Below, piece by piece: positions 32,745 to 44,615 of a DNA stretch of 64,000 nt. The stretch is taken from the NCBI GenBank assembly GCA_947311845.1, contig CAMZMU010000096.1, positions 11,870,910-11,934,909 of the forward strand, written 5' to 3'. This DNA is from Poa pratensis. Lineage: Eukaryota; Streptophyta; Magnoliopsida; Poales; Poaceae. Within the stretch, counting starts at the first letter, position 1; each line of letters starts with the position of its first letter. The position numbers and the translations under genes were made by a program. Below the pieces are notes generated by a model. The model was given only the letters and a program-made list of their open reading frames with translations. It had not been told where the DNA came from and searched no databases.

Positions 32745-33575
32745 TTCATACATACTGATTTGTTTGTAGCTAGAGTGATTTCAAACTTGTAACGGACTCC
32801 TTATATTAAGAAGGACCAACACTACACAATATTGAATTTTCTATTACTTCTAACACTATTAAATCAAACCTTTTTTTATTCTCATGGTACTTGCGATGGA
32901 AAACAAATAGGTTTTGTATAAGTGATTGCATTCTTGTGAATATGTACCATCTTTTAGATGTGTTGTGTTTTTTATCATCGATGTGAAGTTTTTTAATGTG
33001 TAGTAGCATTATAATTCGTAGGATTTTGATTTGTTTGATTATGGCAAGACACAACCAAACATTTATTTCAAACCGGTTTGGGTGAGTGCAATCTTTTCTA
33101 ATCATGAAATATCCAAATGAATGAAAATTCTATTTACTTCAGTACTACGAAATGAAACGAACAACCAACATACAAAAAATCATGAGGATTCCAATACTCT
33201 AATTTTTTTTTGAAAAACTTTGAATCAAATAGACCGTAATCTCATATTCAAAACGGTTTACTTCGTAGAAATTCAAATGGCAAGCACTAGGAAGTGAACT
33301 TGCTCGTGTCATGATTAATCACTTACTCGTTTTCCATATATCTGTTACTAGTTATCCAGCTTATTACTACTGTAATTAACTTGCTCGTGTCTCTTTCTCA
33401 CATAACTGCATATGAGTGGCTAAATCATACTGGTTGGCTAGTATATCTTGGTTCCAAACTCTTGAAACTTCTAAGCCAATACGGACATGTTTTCTGTTGG
33501 AGGAAAATGGAAAAGGACGGTGACCTTTTCCATGACATAAACGTTTATGCGAGGTCCCATTTGCAAACATATCAC
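32745..33575. other. Upstream region of the second bHLH gene
   Basis: AT-rich to about 33350, then mixed sequence. No gene is seen. It shows no similarity to the region upstream of the first bHLH gene beyond the core promoter. Confidence 0.5.
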
Positions 33576-33578
33576 AGG

Positions 33579-33586
33579 TATAAATA
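33579..33586 (+). promoter_or_regulatory. TATA box of the second bHLH gene
   Basis: TATAAATA lies 108 bases before the start codon. The inferred leader shares 'TTTGCCACTTCGAGCT' and 'TTGACACGTACGC' with the first gene, so the duplication included the core promoter and leader. Confidence 0.65.
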
Positions 33587-33686
33587 CATGCCCGTCGTGG
33601 AACTAGACCGTGTCTCCGCTTTTGCCACTTCGAGCTTAAGAGTTCGAGGATTGACACGTACGCGCGTACTGCCGGCCGGCCAAGCC

Positions 33687-34535
33687 ATGGACGACGAGCT
33701 GCTTTCCCCGTGCTCCTCCTTTTTCCCGCCCTCGCCGGCGACTCAGTTCTCCCCCGTTGAGCAGGAGCGGCACCACCAGTTCCTCGAGTTCGCGTCCTGC
33801 GAGGTCCCCGAGCAATGGCTGCTCGGTGACATCGTCCTGACAGCGGCCAAAAACGAGGACGGAGACCTGTGGCCCACGGGGTCCTTGCTCTCCCCTGACT
33901 CCGAGCTCTCTGAGCTTCCACCGGCGAGCCTTCCTGCCTCGACAACGTCGACAACCCCGCCGGCAACGAAGAGGCGCGGGCGGAAGCCAGGGTCCCGGCC
34001 CGAGGGGCCCAGCGTCAGCCACGTCGAGGCCGAGCGGCAGCGCCGCGACAAGCTGAACCGCCGCTTCTGCGACCTCCGCGCCGCCGTTCCCACTGTGTCA
34101 CGCATGGACAAGGCCTCCCTCCTGGCCGACGCCGCCGCCTACATCGCCGAGCTGCGCGCCCGCGTGGCGCGGCTCGAGGACGAGAGCAAGCAGGCGGCCG
34201 CCGCTAGGTGGGAGACGAGCGCGGCATCCCGTGGCGGCGGCAACGCCTCCTTCCAGCACCTCCATGCCGGTGAAGAGGCGGTGGAGGTACGGATGGTGGG
34301 GCGGGACGCGGCCGCGGTGCGCGTGACGACGGCCGCGGGATCCGCCCCGCACGCGCCGGCGCGGCTAATGGGCGCGCTCCGGTCGCTGGAGCTGCAGGTG
34401 CAGCACGCGTGCGTGAGCCGCGTGCAGGGCGTCACGGTGCAGGACGTCGTCGTGGACGTGCCCGCCGCCCTGCAGCACGACGACGGCGTCTCACTCCGCT
34501 CCGCGCTGCTCCAGCGGCTACACGACAGCTCCTAG
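33687..34535 (+). CDS. bHLH transcription factor, MYC/RERJ1-like (tandem copy 2)
   Basis: This is also an intronless 282-residue protein, collinear with the copy 7 kb upstream. The bHLH spans residues 111-165 with H112, E116 and R120, and 'GRKPGSRPEGPSVS' precedes it. The ACT-like domain is at about 199-262 and is almost identical to the other copy in 'APARLMGALRSLELQVQHAC'. Residues 166-198, between the two domains, differ most. The N-terminus 'MDDELLSPCSSFFPPSP' and 'LEFASCEVPEQWLLGD' are shared. The longer open frame upstream is not used: the ATG at 33687 has a good plant context (GCCATGG) and matches the paralogue. A role in jasmonate or wound responses is inferred from family resemblance only. 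Confidence 0.93.
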   Translation: MDDELLSPCSSFFPPSPATQFSPVEQERHHQFLEFASCEVPEQWLLGDIVLTAAKNEDGDLWPTGSLLSPDSELSELPPASLPASTTSTTPPATKRRGRKPGSRPEGPSVSHVEAERQRRDKLNRRFCDLRAAVPTVSRMDKASLLADAAAYIAELRARVARLEDESKQAAAARWETSAASRGGGNASFQHLHAGEEAVEVRMVGRDAAAVRVTTAAGSAPHAPARLMGALRSLELQVQHACVSRVQGVTVQDVVVDVPAALQHDDGVSLRSALLQRLHDSS

Positions 34536-35757
34536 GCCCTAGCTAGCTAGCTAGAGCCTAGAGCTGGGCTCCCCGCTGTTTCGTTTTCACCTGGAAAAGA
34601 TTCAGGTCAAGACAACTCCTACGTACGGCTGATGCCATGGTAAAATCTGCTCTCTTGCTGTGTGTTGTCCATGCAATAAAATCAAGAAAATGATTCATCA
34701 CTCGGTTCCAAGATCCATCATGTAAACAAAGACCAATGAAGGCTTGTTTGAATCGATACGGAGGGTTTGTGCCAGAATATGTCGGGGTGCGTACTTAGGC
34801 ACGTGTGTACTCTTATGCTTGTTAACTGTTTATTTCTTATTAACAGGGAGTGTACTTGTTTTAAATTGTTGTGAAGTACTATATACATGCATGTATATAT
34901 ACATGTTGTGACTTGTGAGGGCTCTGTTGGTTTTGGGCATATGCATCGAATCGTGGCTGTTCTTTATCATGAAAATTAGGATCTTAATTTCAATGCATGT
35001 GGTCTTTTCTACTCCATCTCAAGGGAAAATATTTCAGTGACTCTACTTCTTCAAGTCACTTTTATGTGTGGTGCAATGAATCAAGCTGTATATGTGGTAT
35101 TTTCTACTCTGTGCGTTTTTGGAGTCCATCGACTAAATGAGGCACTGAGAGTTCTAGTTAATTTATGGCCAAAGGATAAACTAAGCATGTGAATTCTTCA
35201 ATGGAGAAGATGTAACATAAATATGCAAGAGATTTTTTCTAACAATAAATTACGTTATAATGACTTTTTTTCATAATTTTGCAAACATAAAATCGTGCAT
35301 TTTACTGTCCTCTAATAAATTGTCCAAATGAGCTTGGGAGCACAAAATACACCCCCACTGAAACACTCTTTTCTTTATATATGCAATGCTAGAATTTTCG
35401 AAAATCGTGCGTTTTACGTAACTAGATTATGTATTTCAACACAACACTTTCTAGCGAGACATCCAACTTTACCTACCTGATGACATGACACTGTTTACTG
35501 TGCTGTTCCAAGAGAGCCCTGGGAGATAGAACTGTGCAACCAATGTTTGGGGATGGTTGATTCGTGTTTGGTGTCTGATGTATTCTGCTGCAACCTACTT
35601 GGACAGAATGATCAAGACGTTGGATAAATGAACTCTATCCAGCAAGTGAATAATTGATCGTACTTTTGCCTCTGTTGCCCTTGCCCAATCGCCTACGTGC
35701 CAAATAGTGGCTTGCTTGGCTTCTGCGGCAGACTTTACAGTGGCTGGTGGCCTGGGC
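34536..35757. other. 3' flank of the second bHLH gene and intergenic DNA
   Basis: An AATAAA is present near 34675. Similarity to the first gene's flank ends at about 34765. No further gene is seen. Confidence 0.5.
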
Positions 35758-36322
35758 CTCAGGCTGTGCACGGTTAACCGAAAACCGAGAAACCGAACTG
35801 AAAAAACCGAAACCGAACCTAAATTGTGGTTATTTTGGTTTCCGGTTAAGGTTACGGTTAGTAAAATAGCTAACCATATGCCTTGCGGTTAATACGGTTA
35901 ATAACCGAAAACTGAATGGTTAACCAAAAAAACCGAAATGCCTATTAACTTTTATTATTTTGCTACTTTTATTGACTTTTATTAACTTTACGGGTTACTT
36001 GTAGCATGTGATTTGCTACTTGTATAGACTTTTATTAACTTTATGGGTTATTTGGTTACTTTGGATCATATGCCTATTAATTTTATAGTCTATTCCGTTA
36101 TTTTGTAATATATGGCCACAAAAAGAAATTGTCATTTTAAAATTCGCGTCAACTTAGGTTAATTTGGTTATTATCGAAACCGAACCGAAATTAAATGGTT
36201 ATTACCGAAACCGAACCGTATTCTCGTACAAAACCGTATTTACCGAAGTATTGAAACCGTATAAATAAAAAAACCGTATAAACCGAACCGAATTAACCAT
36301 ATTAACCGAACGCGCAGCCGGA
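35758..36322. mobile_element. AACCGA-rich MITE-like element
   Basis: About 565 bp begins 'CTCAGGCTGTGCACGGTTAA' and ends with the inverted 'GGCTGCGCGTTCGGTTAA' on the complement. The flanks GCCTGGGC (35750-35757) and GCCTGGGG (36323-36330) could be an 8-bp hAT target duplication with one mismatch. Both arms are packed with AACCGAA motifs, on opposite strands. Confidence 0.65.
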
Positions 36323-36330
36323 GCCTGGGG

Positions 36331-37997
36331 CATGCGAATCCGGCCGGGGCCAAGCATGGGCCTACCATCCGAGTTTTGGCCAGGCAGGTCGGGCCCCCGC
36401 AGCCTTAGTCTTGGGTTGGGCAATGATCTTTCATGGCATGCAACCAATTAAAATTTCTCTACAAACTGTGGGCAACATAAATTTCCCTATAAGGTTTACT
36501 AAATCAACTACAATTAATATAGATCGGAGCAATTGTTAAAATGTAATAAAACATAAAACAAGGGATGGCCCGAGTAAGATGTAGATGAATTGCTAGGAGC
36601 CTTCGACATTTGTAAGTTTTCTCTGGGTTTTTGTAAGTAATTGTGGAGACAACTAAGATTATATTGGATTTGGATTCGCCATTTTAATTTAATTGTTTTC
36701 CTTGGTTGGTAAAATCTAGGTCGTCTAAAGTCGGTCTAGGCCTCGGCGGGCGCCGTAGGGTAGATCTCTCCGCCCTGATCCAAGTGGGATATGTGGATCC
36801 ACGCGTGTGGTTGGGGTCAGTTCAGAGTAGAGAAGGAGGTTCCCACCCTCGACGATAGTCGTTGTCTCTCTGGTGTTTGTGTGACGATCGGGCCGTTGGA
36901 CGCTGCGACGGCGAACATGTAAGGTGAGGTTGCATATTGATTTTTCGGCGAGCATCATCGTGGCGGTGTTTGCCCTCCCATTGGCCATATGGATGGCGAG
37001 GGGCATGACAGGGGGTGATGAACTCCCTAGTCAAAATCCGGAGGCCTCATGCTGGCAAGGAGGCCTTTCCCATGGGATTAGTCGGTTCCTTTGGTTCCTC
37101 AGGCGACACGGATAGGCTTCGATAAAAAAAATCCATGCTTTGGCACCAGCGACACTGATGCCTGCATGTGTCACTTACCTCTTGGGGGCGATGTTGTGTG
37201 TATCTTTTTGTGTCAGTATTCCGGGTCAGTAATAATCAAACTATTGTGAGTTAAGAATCACAGAGGATGGATACAAAAATCAAACAGCAAAATAGATTTT
37301 CCAAAAACACATATACATTGTGCGATCCATTAGTGGGCCACCATCCACATTAACTAAAGATATCCCGAGCAACTATCTCTAGAAGTTGCCCCGATTTATC
37401 GTGAGCAACTATCAGAGCCAGAGAAACAACACTTTTCACATCCATTCCATCTTCTCTTAGCAAGGTTATCTGCATCTTTCTACTGATAAACCCCATGAAA
37501 GTCTTAATCTTTACTGGCATTTCTAACTTTTATGACCATTCGTAAAGTCACCGTGCATAGATTTTACTGGCAACATACCATACACTGTTGTGCACTGTGT
37601 GTGACCATGTTGTCCACTTATCACTAGTTAAAGTCCGCATGAAGATATTGTTCAGTGGAACCGTCGATGAAACAATAGCAAACGAAACATCTTTCCGATG
37701 TAAATTTTTTATAAAATGATGGGTATTGGTACGAAGAGTAATGTCAGCTAGCCATGCTTCTTCGGAAAAGGGGTGCCTCGGTGCCCATTCCATTTCCAAT
37801 TATGAAAGAGACTACAAAACGAACTCCACTTTGTCTCTGACCATGAGTCTTTTAAAAAAAGGGAGTATGTAGGTTTCACCTGAACTTGAGACACAGTTTT
37901 ATTTTGAAAGTATCTATCTTGTAGAACCTCTAGCTAAACTTCCACCCCATTGAGTAATTTAAACATCCACAGTGTAGACACATTTTACATGGATGTT
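36331..37997. other. Intergenic DNA, no gene seen
   Basis: A GC-richer stretch at 36720-37110 has open frames but no recognisable domain. The rest is AT-rich. Confidence 0.45.
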
Positions 37998-38014
37998 AAA
38001 CTTTTTAGACGGAA

Positions 38015-38660
38015 GACGGACCTTGGACCGACCCTTTCCCCATCTACAGTGGAGAGGGGCGATTTCTGAATCCACCCGCGCGTTCCAGCTCGCAGCCGGC
38101 GATTCGCCGGATTTCTCGCCCTCCGGCGGCCGCTCCGGCGGCGGGAGGGCGGGGAATCCGCGGATCCCGGCCTGTACATAGTCTAGGTGTGCGTTGGGGT
38201 CCAGCCGGCGGCGCGGCCGGAGTGGAGTTTTGCAGGCGGTGGTCTTCCCCTTCGACGACGGCGCTCCGGTGGAGTTTCGTTGTGGATCTACTGCCTCCGT
38301 CGCCCTCGCAGCTCGTTGCAGTTGTCGTGGGCGATTTCCCTGCGCCGGAGTTCGAGGATGGCGTCTCCGGCTTTTGAAGATCTTGAAGCAGCTGGATTTG
38401 GAGCAAGCAAGCGGTGCGGCCGGTGGAGCTGGATGGAGGCTCTCCGGAGTTCGAGGACCGACGACTTCCCGTCCGCCAAGGGACATCTTCCGATCCAAGG
38501 AGTGTGTGAAGATGCGGCGGCGGCGCGCCATCGGAACGTGCTGTTCTTCGTCAGCGTCATCGCGTTGCAGAAGAAGGACTTGGTTGTAATTTTATGCTTT
38601 GTGGAGGTCCTTTCTGTAATAGTCTTGCTTTGATGTAGCAGCTGTTTCTCCGCAAAAAAA
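38015..38660 (+). mobile_element. Retroposed sequence with poly(A) tail and 17-bp target duplication
   Basis: AAACTTTTTAGACGGAA occurs at 37998-38014 and at 38661-38677. The insert between them is GC-rich, ends '…AGCAGCTGTTTCTCCGC' plus a run of A, and so was copied from RNA by target-primed reverse transcription. Its tail region ('TTGTAATTTTATGCTTTGTG', 'GGTCCTTTCTGTAATAGTC') resembles a transcript 3' end. It could be a non-autonomous LINE derivative or a processed pseudogene. No protein domain is recognisable in any frame. Confidence 0.8.
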
Positions 38661-38677
38661 AAACTTTTTAGACGGAA

Positions 38678-39464
38678 AGCACGAGGAGATCGTTGGTGTG
38701 CACACTACACTGGTCATTTGCAATGAATCCATGTCCTCTTATATTTGATCTATATGAAAGGCAAGGAATGCAGCTTGTTTCTGGAACTTTCTGCTAAAGA
38801 TCCTACAATTAGCTAGTGTGGTTTTCTTAATTTACGATTGATTAGATCAATATATGATACGGATCATAGGAGGCTAGTGGTCAGGCGGTTGGAGGCTGTT
38901 GTATTCAAGAAAGCATAGTCCAAAATCGCTATCTAGCTGCAGTCTTGTAATGTTTGTGAGCAGCTGTGTCGATGTAGGACTGCAATGGTACGTTGTCAAC
39001 ATGCAGTTTTATGTCGTGCGATTTAAACGGGTTTCCACAGATTTGGCATGTGATCTGTTTTTAACAATGATATCGGAGGGCGGGACTCATTTTATCGGAA
39101 TAACTACTACATACTGACATCATTGCGGAAGAACTGTTGCTAGAACTAAAGCGATTTGCTTTCATGCATCCCTCTGAATACCTAGTCTATCAATATCAAG
39201 GTTACTTGAGCAGATGTACGCGTGTGTTTCACAGTGACATATTTGCAAGCTTAACGGCTCTTCTAATGGGGAGCTACGGTGGGCAAAATCTGGTCTGGAC
39301 CAATTTTTATTACTAAGTAGAATCCATCAGACTTGCGAAGTTGTGAGGCTCTCAAGTACTACCTCCGTAACTCCGTTCCAATATTTTCAGATACTGCTCG
39401 GATACGAAAAGATAAAGGGATATCGTACAATACAATGGCATCGTTTCAGTTTTGTCAACTGAGA
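38678..39464. other. Intergenic DNA, no gene seen
   Basis: Mixed-composition sequence without recognisable coding or repeats. Confidence 0.45.
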
Positions 39465-39472
39465 ATACGAGG

Positions 39473-40500
39473 CAGGCCCGTCTTTGAGGGTGAGCAAGGT
39501 GAACACCTGCTCAGGGCCCCCATTTTTTATGGGCCCCAAATTTGTAGCACCAGTATAGAGCGCACGCTAAATCCTGCCGAGCGGCCAAGCTCTAGCGCTG
39601 CTGCTGCGGCGCAGTTCACTCGACTCTCGATCGATCGCTACATGTACAGGCATTCAGCGCTAGGTCTCTTGATCGGTCGTTCTAAAAAAATCTCCCGATG
39701 ACTCGATCGATCCCTAAAAGGCTAAAACTAATCAGTAACACGACGGCACCAAGGCGACGAGGCCGCGACGACAAGTCGACGACCAATCACGAACGTATTC
39801 CCATGGCGGCCTGGTCCCTGCTTCCTTGATTACTGAACGAGAGAAAAAGGAAGATGGCCTTCGGCGGCTGATACTGCTGATGATGAGGTAATCAGGCAGC
39901 ACTACCACATCGATTAGGTTAATTAGGAATTGGAAATTTTGATAAGTTGATTACTGATTATGTCGCGCCGCAGCAGATTACGAATTGGAAATTTTGAGAC
40001 CGCGGCGCAAGACACATACGGTCCCTGCGACTCTGCGACGCTGGTGAATTATTGATCAAAGGTACTGTTGCATGCATGTTGGTGTAACTTTATGTGGTAA
40101 TTATAAAATACTATATCGATCAATAGTTTGGACAAGTTCGTGTTACGGACTTACGGTCGACGGAAAGGAACTTCTCCAAACTCAAGTTGTTGAACTCTTA
40201 TTTGCGGTCTACTATGACGCACGAAAGACTCAATGGATTGGGGACAATAGCACTCGAGCATGATATCCTACGGAACAATAATTACGAAGATATGATTGCA
40301 TATTTCATTTCAAGAAATATCATATAAATGATGCTTTTCAGTAGAACATGATATCAGTTTTTTTCTTTAGTGGTACCTTTTAGTAGAATTTACGTAATAA
40401 AGAGAAAATATTTATAGTTACTATGTAGTGTGAAATTTCAAAATTTAGGGCCCCATTTTATGTTTCGCACAGGGGCCCCAAATTTCTGGAGACGGCCCTG
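39473..40500. mobile_element. Non-autonomous hAT element, 1.03 kb
   Basis: ATACGAGG is duplicated exactly at 39465-39472 and 40501-40508. The ends are CAGGCCCGTCT and, on the complement, CAGGGCCGTCT. Both subterminal regions contain 'GGGGCCCC…AAATTT' motifs in inverted arrangement. No transposase coding is visible. Confidence 0.9.
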
Positions 40501-40508
40501 ATACGAGG

Positions 40509-43046
40509 ACACGCTTCCTTACTTGAGGCCAATGCTTTGAATGTTTGAGCCGATATATATTTTGTTCAGGATTTTCGTCAAAGAAAATCTTTTCTTCAGG
40601 GAAGCGAAGCGAGTTTGTTAGCGGTTGAGGCGGTGCGAGAGAGCGAAACATGTAGTGCATGGGAACGTGTAGGATGATTGAGGCATTTGTGTTCTCAACA
40701 GCATTTGCAGTTCAAAAGAGGGTGAACAGCAAGGTAAGACAACAAGAAAGAAACAAAGTAATCAAAGCCAAATCTTGGAGCTTGTAGCTGCATAGTAGTG
40801 TAGCATGGTTGAAAGGTACCGGGACACCGGCAACTAGTGTGGACCCTTGTCTCATCCCCATGCTATGAAATGCTGTACGGCTCTCATTGATCTTGCAATT
40901 AACATGGAATTAAACTTTAGCAGTCCCGATAGCTATGTTTTCTATATAAGTTTTTATTACTTCAAATGTTTAAGCATTAAACCCGGCATCTGCATAAGAA
41001 TACACACAGTCCCGATATCTATGTATGAAGTTCACCATTTTTTCGTACAAAATGAACTTCGTGAATGCAACCACGACTAACTACAGTTCGGTCATTTAAT
41101 TTCTCCCAATGGCACACGAAAGGAAAAGATTGTGTTTGATGTAAGTAATCTCACATGCTTCAGATCGTACCGTACCGTGTGTGATGTTCAAAAAAGGAAA
41201 AGTGGGTGAAATATCGCACAAGATTACTATTATTAGTCGTGTGCAATACTGGAGAAATCACACATGTTGTGTGCGAAAAATCGTGTGCACAGTATTTCCT
41301 AGCTTTACTAGGATAAAACATTTGTGATTATGTTGTGTGTGTCTTTGTCTGCCACATTGTCTCATCGGCTCCTACTTAACGTTGCCTACCCGCCTTCCTC
41401 CCACGTGTTACGTGTTGCAGGCGGTGCAGCTTCTCGAGCCCTATAAAGTTACTCGATGATGTTCACTTAGCACACAATGGCGCTGCATTACACAAAAATT
41501 GGTGCTCAATTAGACTATGATCAGCTATGGAGATCCCAATTAGACAAATCCTAACTGTCACCGCCGCCGCTGTGAAGTACATGCAGTACACAAAATTGAA
41601 TTAGCAAGACACGATGAAGATCAATCATTAGATCACAACATAGCTATCTACCAGTGACAACAATCCAAAATGTTACATTTGGCATGTTTTAAAACTCTTT
41701 TGTTAGCTTAAAACAAGATGAGGACCAATCAACATACGATACCTACGTTCCAACGAGTAAGGCGTATAAATCTTGTTAGAAGTTAAACCCTACTCTGTTT
41801 GACCAAATATATGAAAGTAAATATCCATATCTACAATATTAGATACATTATGAACATACATGTTGCAGTGAATCTATTGTTATTATCGTAAATATTCATA
41901 TATTTTTTGTCTATATCGTCGGTCAAACTTCAAATGTTGTTGATTTTTTAACTAAAATATATACGTCTTCCTATTAGCATGGTTTTATCAATCCTTCTTA
42001 GTCCATTATATTGGTCTTTCTCATATATTGTTCGTGGCTCCATGCCCAAGAACACACTGCAAGGGAATTCGCGGTAGAATCTAGCCATCGTGGAGGATAT
42101 ATATAGAGTCGTTTTCTGTTGGCAACTCGAATTGATGTAGCGCGCTGGGGATTAGCTGACTTTGCCCCCGCTGACTTTGAGTCACTGACGTGTGGACCCC
42201 ACATATGGTGGGCTCCACATGTCAGTGGCACAAAGTCACCTGACTTTGCCTTTTACAAAGTCAGTGATATATCCAGACGATATGGGCGTCCACCGTACGT
42301 AGGCGGCAGAAAGAGGCCTGGAAAAGAGAAAGTGGGCATGTACTCTCTGCGACCGTGAGATCGACGTGTCATGCATAGCAACTGTTGATGTATAGATGCG
42401 CACAGTGAGCTTTGCTTTGAGCGGCTGTTCAACTAGTTCGATCGTCTGAGAGCGGGCTCTGACCAGCAGGGTGGCACTGTGGCAGCCTCGTCACAGTACT
42501 GATCCATTGACAGGTGCGTACTATCATGTCGCTATTTTGTTCCACGTAGCGCGCGAATATATGATAATGACGACTCTATAATTAATAAGAAGACATTTAT
42601 CTCCTGATGAATACCACGGCCGACGCCTGGAAACGGTCGAGGCCCTGTAGCCAAAGTGCCGTCGTCATCCTCGACGGCCACCGGCCACCGGCCGCCCGCC
42701 AGCCGGTCCCCTGATCAATCCCCCTTGGTCCCTCCTTCCACACAACCGGCGTACGCGGAGTAGAGGACGCAACTTAGCAAACGTCCAGGGTATACGTCGT
42801 CAACTCCTGGTTGATTAACTGATATACTCAGTGCATAGCAAGTCAATTAAATTGGAACGGATTGATTATATCGATGCTGACACTGTAGGCTTGTAGCGTA
42901 TGTACGTACTCCGTACATGTATATGCATGCATGATGCTCCCTTTGTTCCATAACACAAAGATATTTTAAACATTCCACTACGTAGAGTGAAGTAATTAAT
43001 ACGTTGAAAGAAGTCGCACACTACTGAATGTTCCCATATAATCTCC
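40509..43046. other. Intergenic DNA with a palindrome and a possible MITE
   Basis: Bases 41745-41975 have Stowaway-like interior sequence ('GGTCAAACTTCAAATGTTG') with decayed ends. Bases 42167-42243 hold a palindrome described separately. No gene is seen. Confidence 0.45.
42167..42243. repeat. Palindrome of about 75 bp
   Basis: 'GTCACTGACGTGTGGACCCC' and 'GGGCTCCACATGTCAGTGGC' pair around CCCACATATGGTGGG. The outer TGACTTTG…CAAAGTCA extends the stem. RNA or single-stranded DNA from here would form a long hairpin with almost no loop. Confidence 0.75.
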
Positions 43047-43054
43047 ATCCAGAG

Positions 43055-44054
43055 CAGTGGCGGAGGACCCAGTAGGGCAAGGTAGGGCAGCCGCCCTACC
43101 TTGATTTTTGGCAAAAAAAATCGAGTATATATAGACATTTCACTGATATATATATAACATTTACAGTATTTTTAGAAGTTCTGGGAAAAAATAAAGGAAA
43201 AAAACGTAAGAAGGGCCGGCCACGACTGCCTTAGCCGCTAAATGGGCCTTGCCACTGGGCCGCGCTGGGCAGCGAGCGCATATTCCAGTCGGGCGAGCAG
43301 ACCCTGTTCGACCGTGTCTGCTGCTTCTTCTCAAAAAAGAAAAAAGATAGTGTGTGCTGCTGCTCGCCCCCTGTCTGCTCTGTCCTCTATTCCAAGTTCA
43401 GCCGCCGCCGGCCTCCTCGGCTCCTCCCTCCTCTTCTCGCCCTGCTCCTCTCCTCCCTCCGCTTCTCCCCTGCTCGTCTCCCCCGGCCTTTCCCCTTTCC
43501 CGGCCAGCAAGCAGGGCAAGCTAGCCAGCCAGCTATGGTTTCCCTTTCTCGGCCGGCGGCTGACCGGCTTCCCGGCGGCGATTTGGAGGCAATTTATTGG
43601 AGATGGACAGGAAGGGCAAGAGACATGCTGCTTCAAAGGGGGAGGTATATTTCTTCCATTTGTTATTGTGAGCTACCGAAAATCTAAAATGGGCAAACTA
43701 CTCATGTTTTGCTGAGGTTCTAGGAGTTGGAGGTATAACTAATTTCATCGATTACATAAACTGGATCCAGGACTTCGCATTCAGAATATTTAAAATTATT
43801 GATCTTGGTGAAATTAAGGAGGATTTTCAAAAGGCAGGGCTTTACCATCGCCTGGAACTTCTAAGGAATTGAAATTTCATCGGTACGTTTGTTTGTTCTA
43901 TTTTGATTTAAACATGTTGTTACCATTGTACCAAATGATTATGGTTAATATACTATGAATTATTGATGTGTGTAGACAATTTCATTCTTGCATCATTTTT
44001 TTCCTTCCTTTAGAGTTCGCCCGACCTCATTTTTTTTTCCGTCCTCCGCCACTG
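43055..44054. mobile_element. Non-autonomous hAT element, 1.0 kb
   Basis: The exact 8-bp duplication ATCCAGAG (43047-43054 and 44055-44062) flanks ends CAGTGGCGGAGGAC and, on the complement, CAGTGGCGGAGGAC, a 14-bp perfect terminal inverted repeat. The 'CAGTGGCGGA' start is typical of hAT elements. GC-rich sequence at 43360-43600 is open in several frames but shows no domain. Confidence 0.95.
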
Positions 44055-44062
44055 ATCCAGAG

Positions 44063-44615
44063 ACTACTGACCACCTTCAAGCAGTCCGAATTAACTCTAC
44101 TCACTACACAAAAGAAAAAGGAAAAAACTACTCTATCTCTCCCAGTTCCACTCCACGCAACTTAGCCTTCTTTCAAAGTTTAAACTCTCCCTCGAGTCTA
44201 TAGCAAACTGCCCAGGGTATCGTCGCCGCTTTGTCGAAAACCTTGTTGTTGGCCTAGAGTTAATGTACGCTTCCCGTCTTATTCACCGCCACGTCGACAC
44301 TAATCTTTGCCGCTCCCGCCGATGAACCTATCCACTTTTTTCAAGGGCACCTCCGATCCTGTGTAGAAGGCCATATTTTTTTCAGGTATGATGGCCGTGT
44401 CCTTGGCTTACATGCATGTCGAGGCATGCTCGGGGTCGCCTTAGAAGGATTCCATTGTTGTTCGTCTAAATTATGTTCGAGACAAAAAAGAGACTTTTGT
44501 TCAACGACGATGGCCAGCGTTGGCCCAGACGTGATTGCAGTCTGCAGAGCAGCCTTGATCATTTGGGCCTGGCTTTTACGTTTGAGTTTGTGTGTCTATG
44601 GGCTGGGCCAAAATG
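44063..44615. other. Intergenic DNA, no gene seen
   Basis: No recognisable coding. The boundary with the following LINE is approximate. Confidence 0.4.

Noticed and set aside
33381..33686. N-terminal extension of the second bHLH protein by 102 residues
   Set aside because: It includes the TATA box and leader and has no counterpart in the paralogue. The ATG at 33687 matches.
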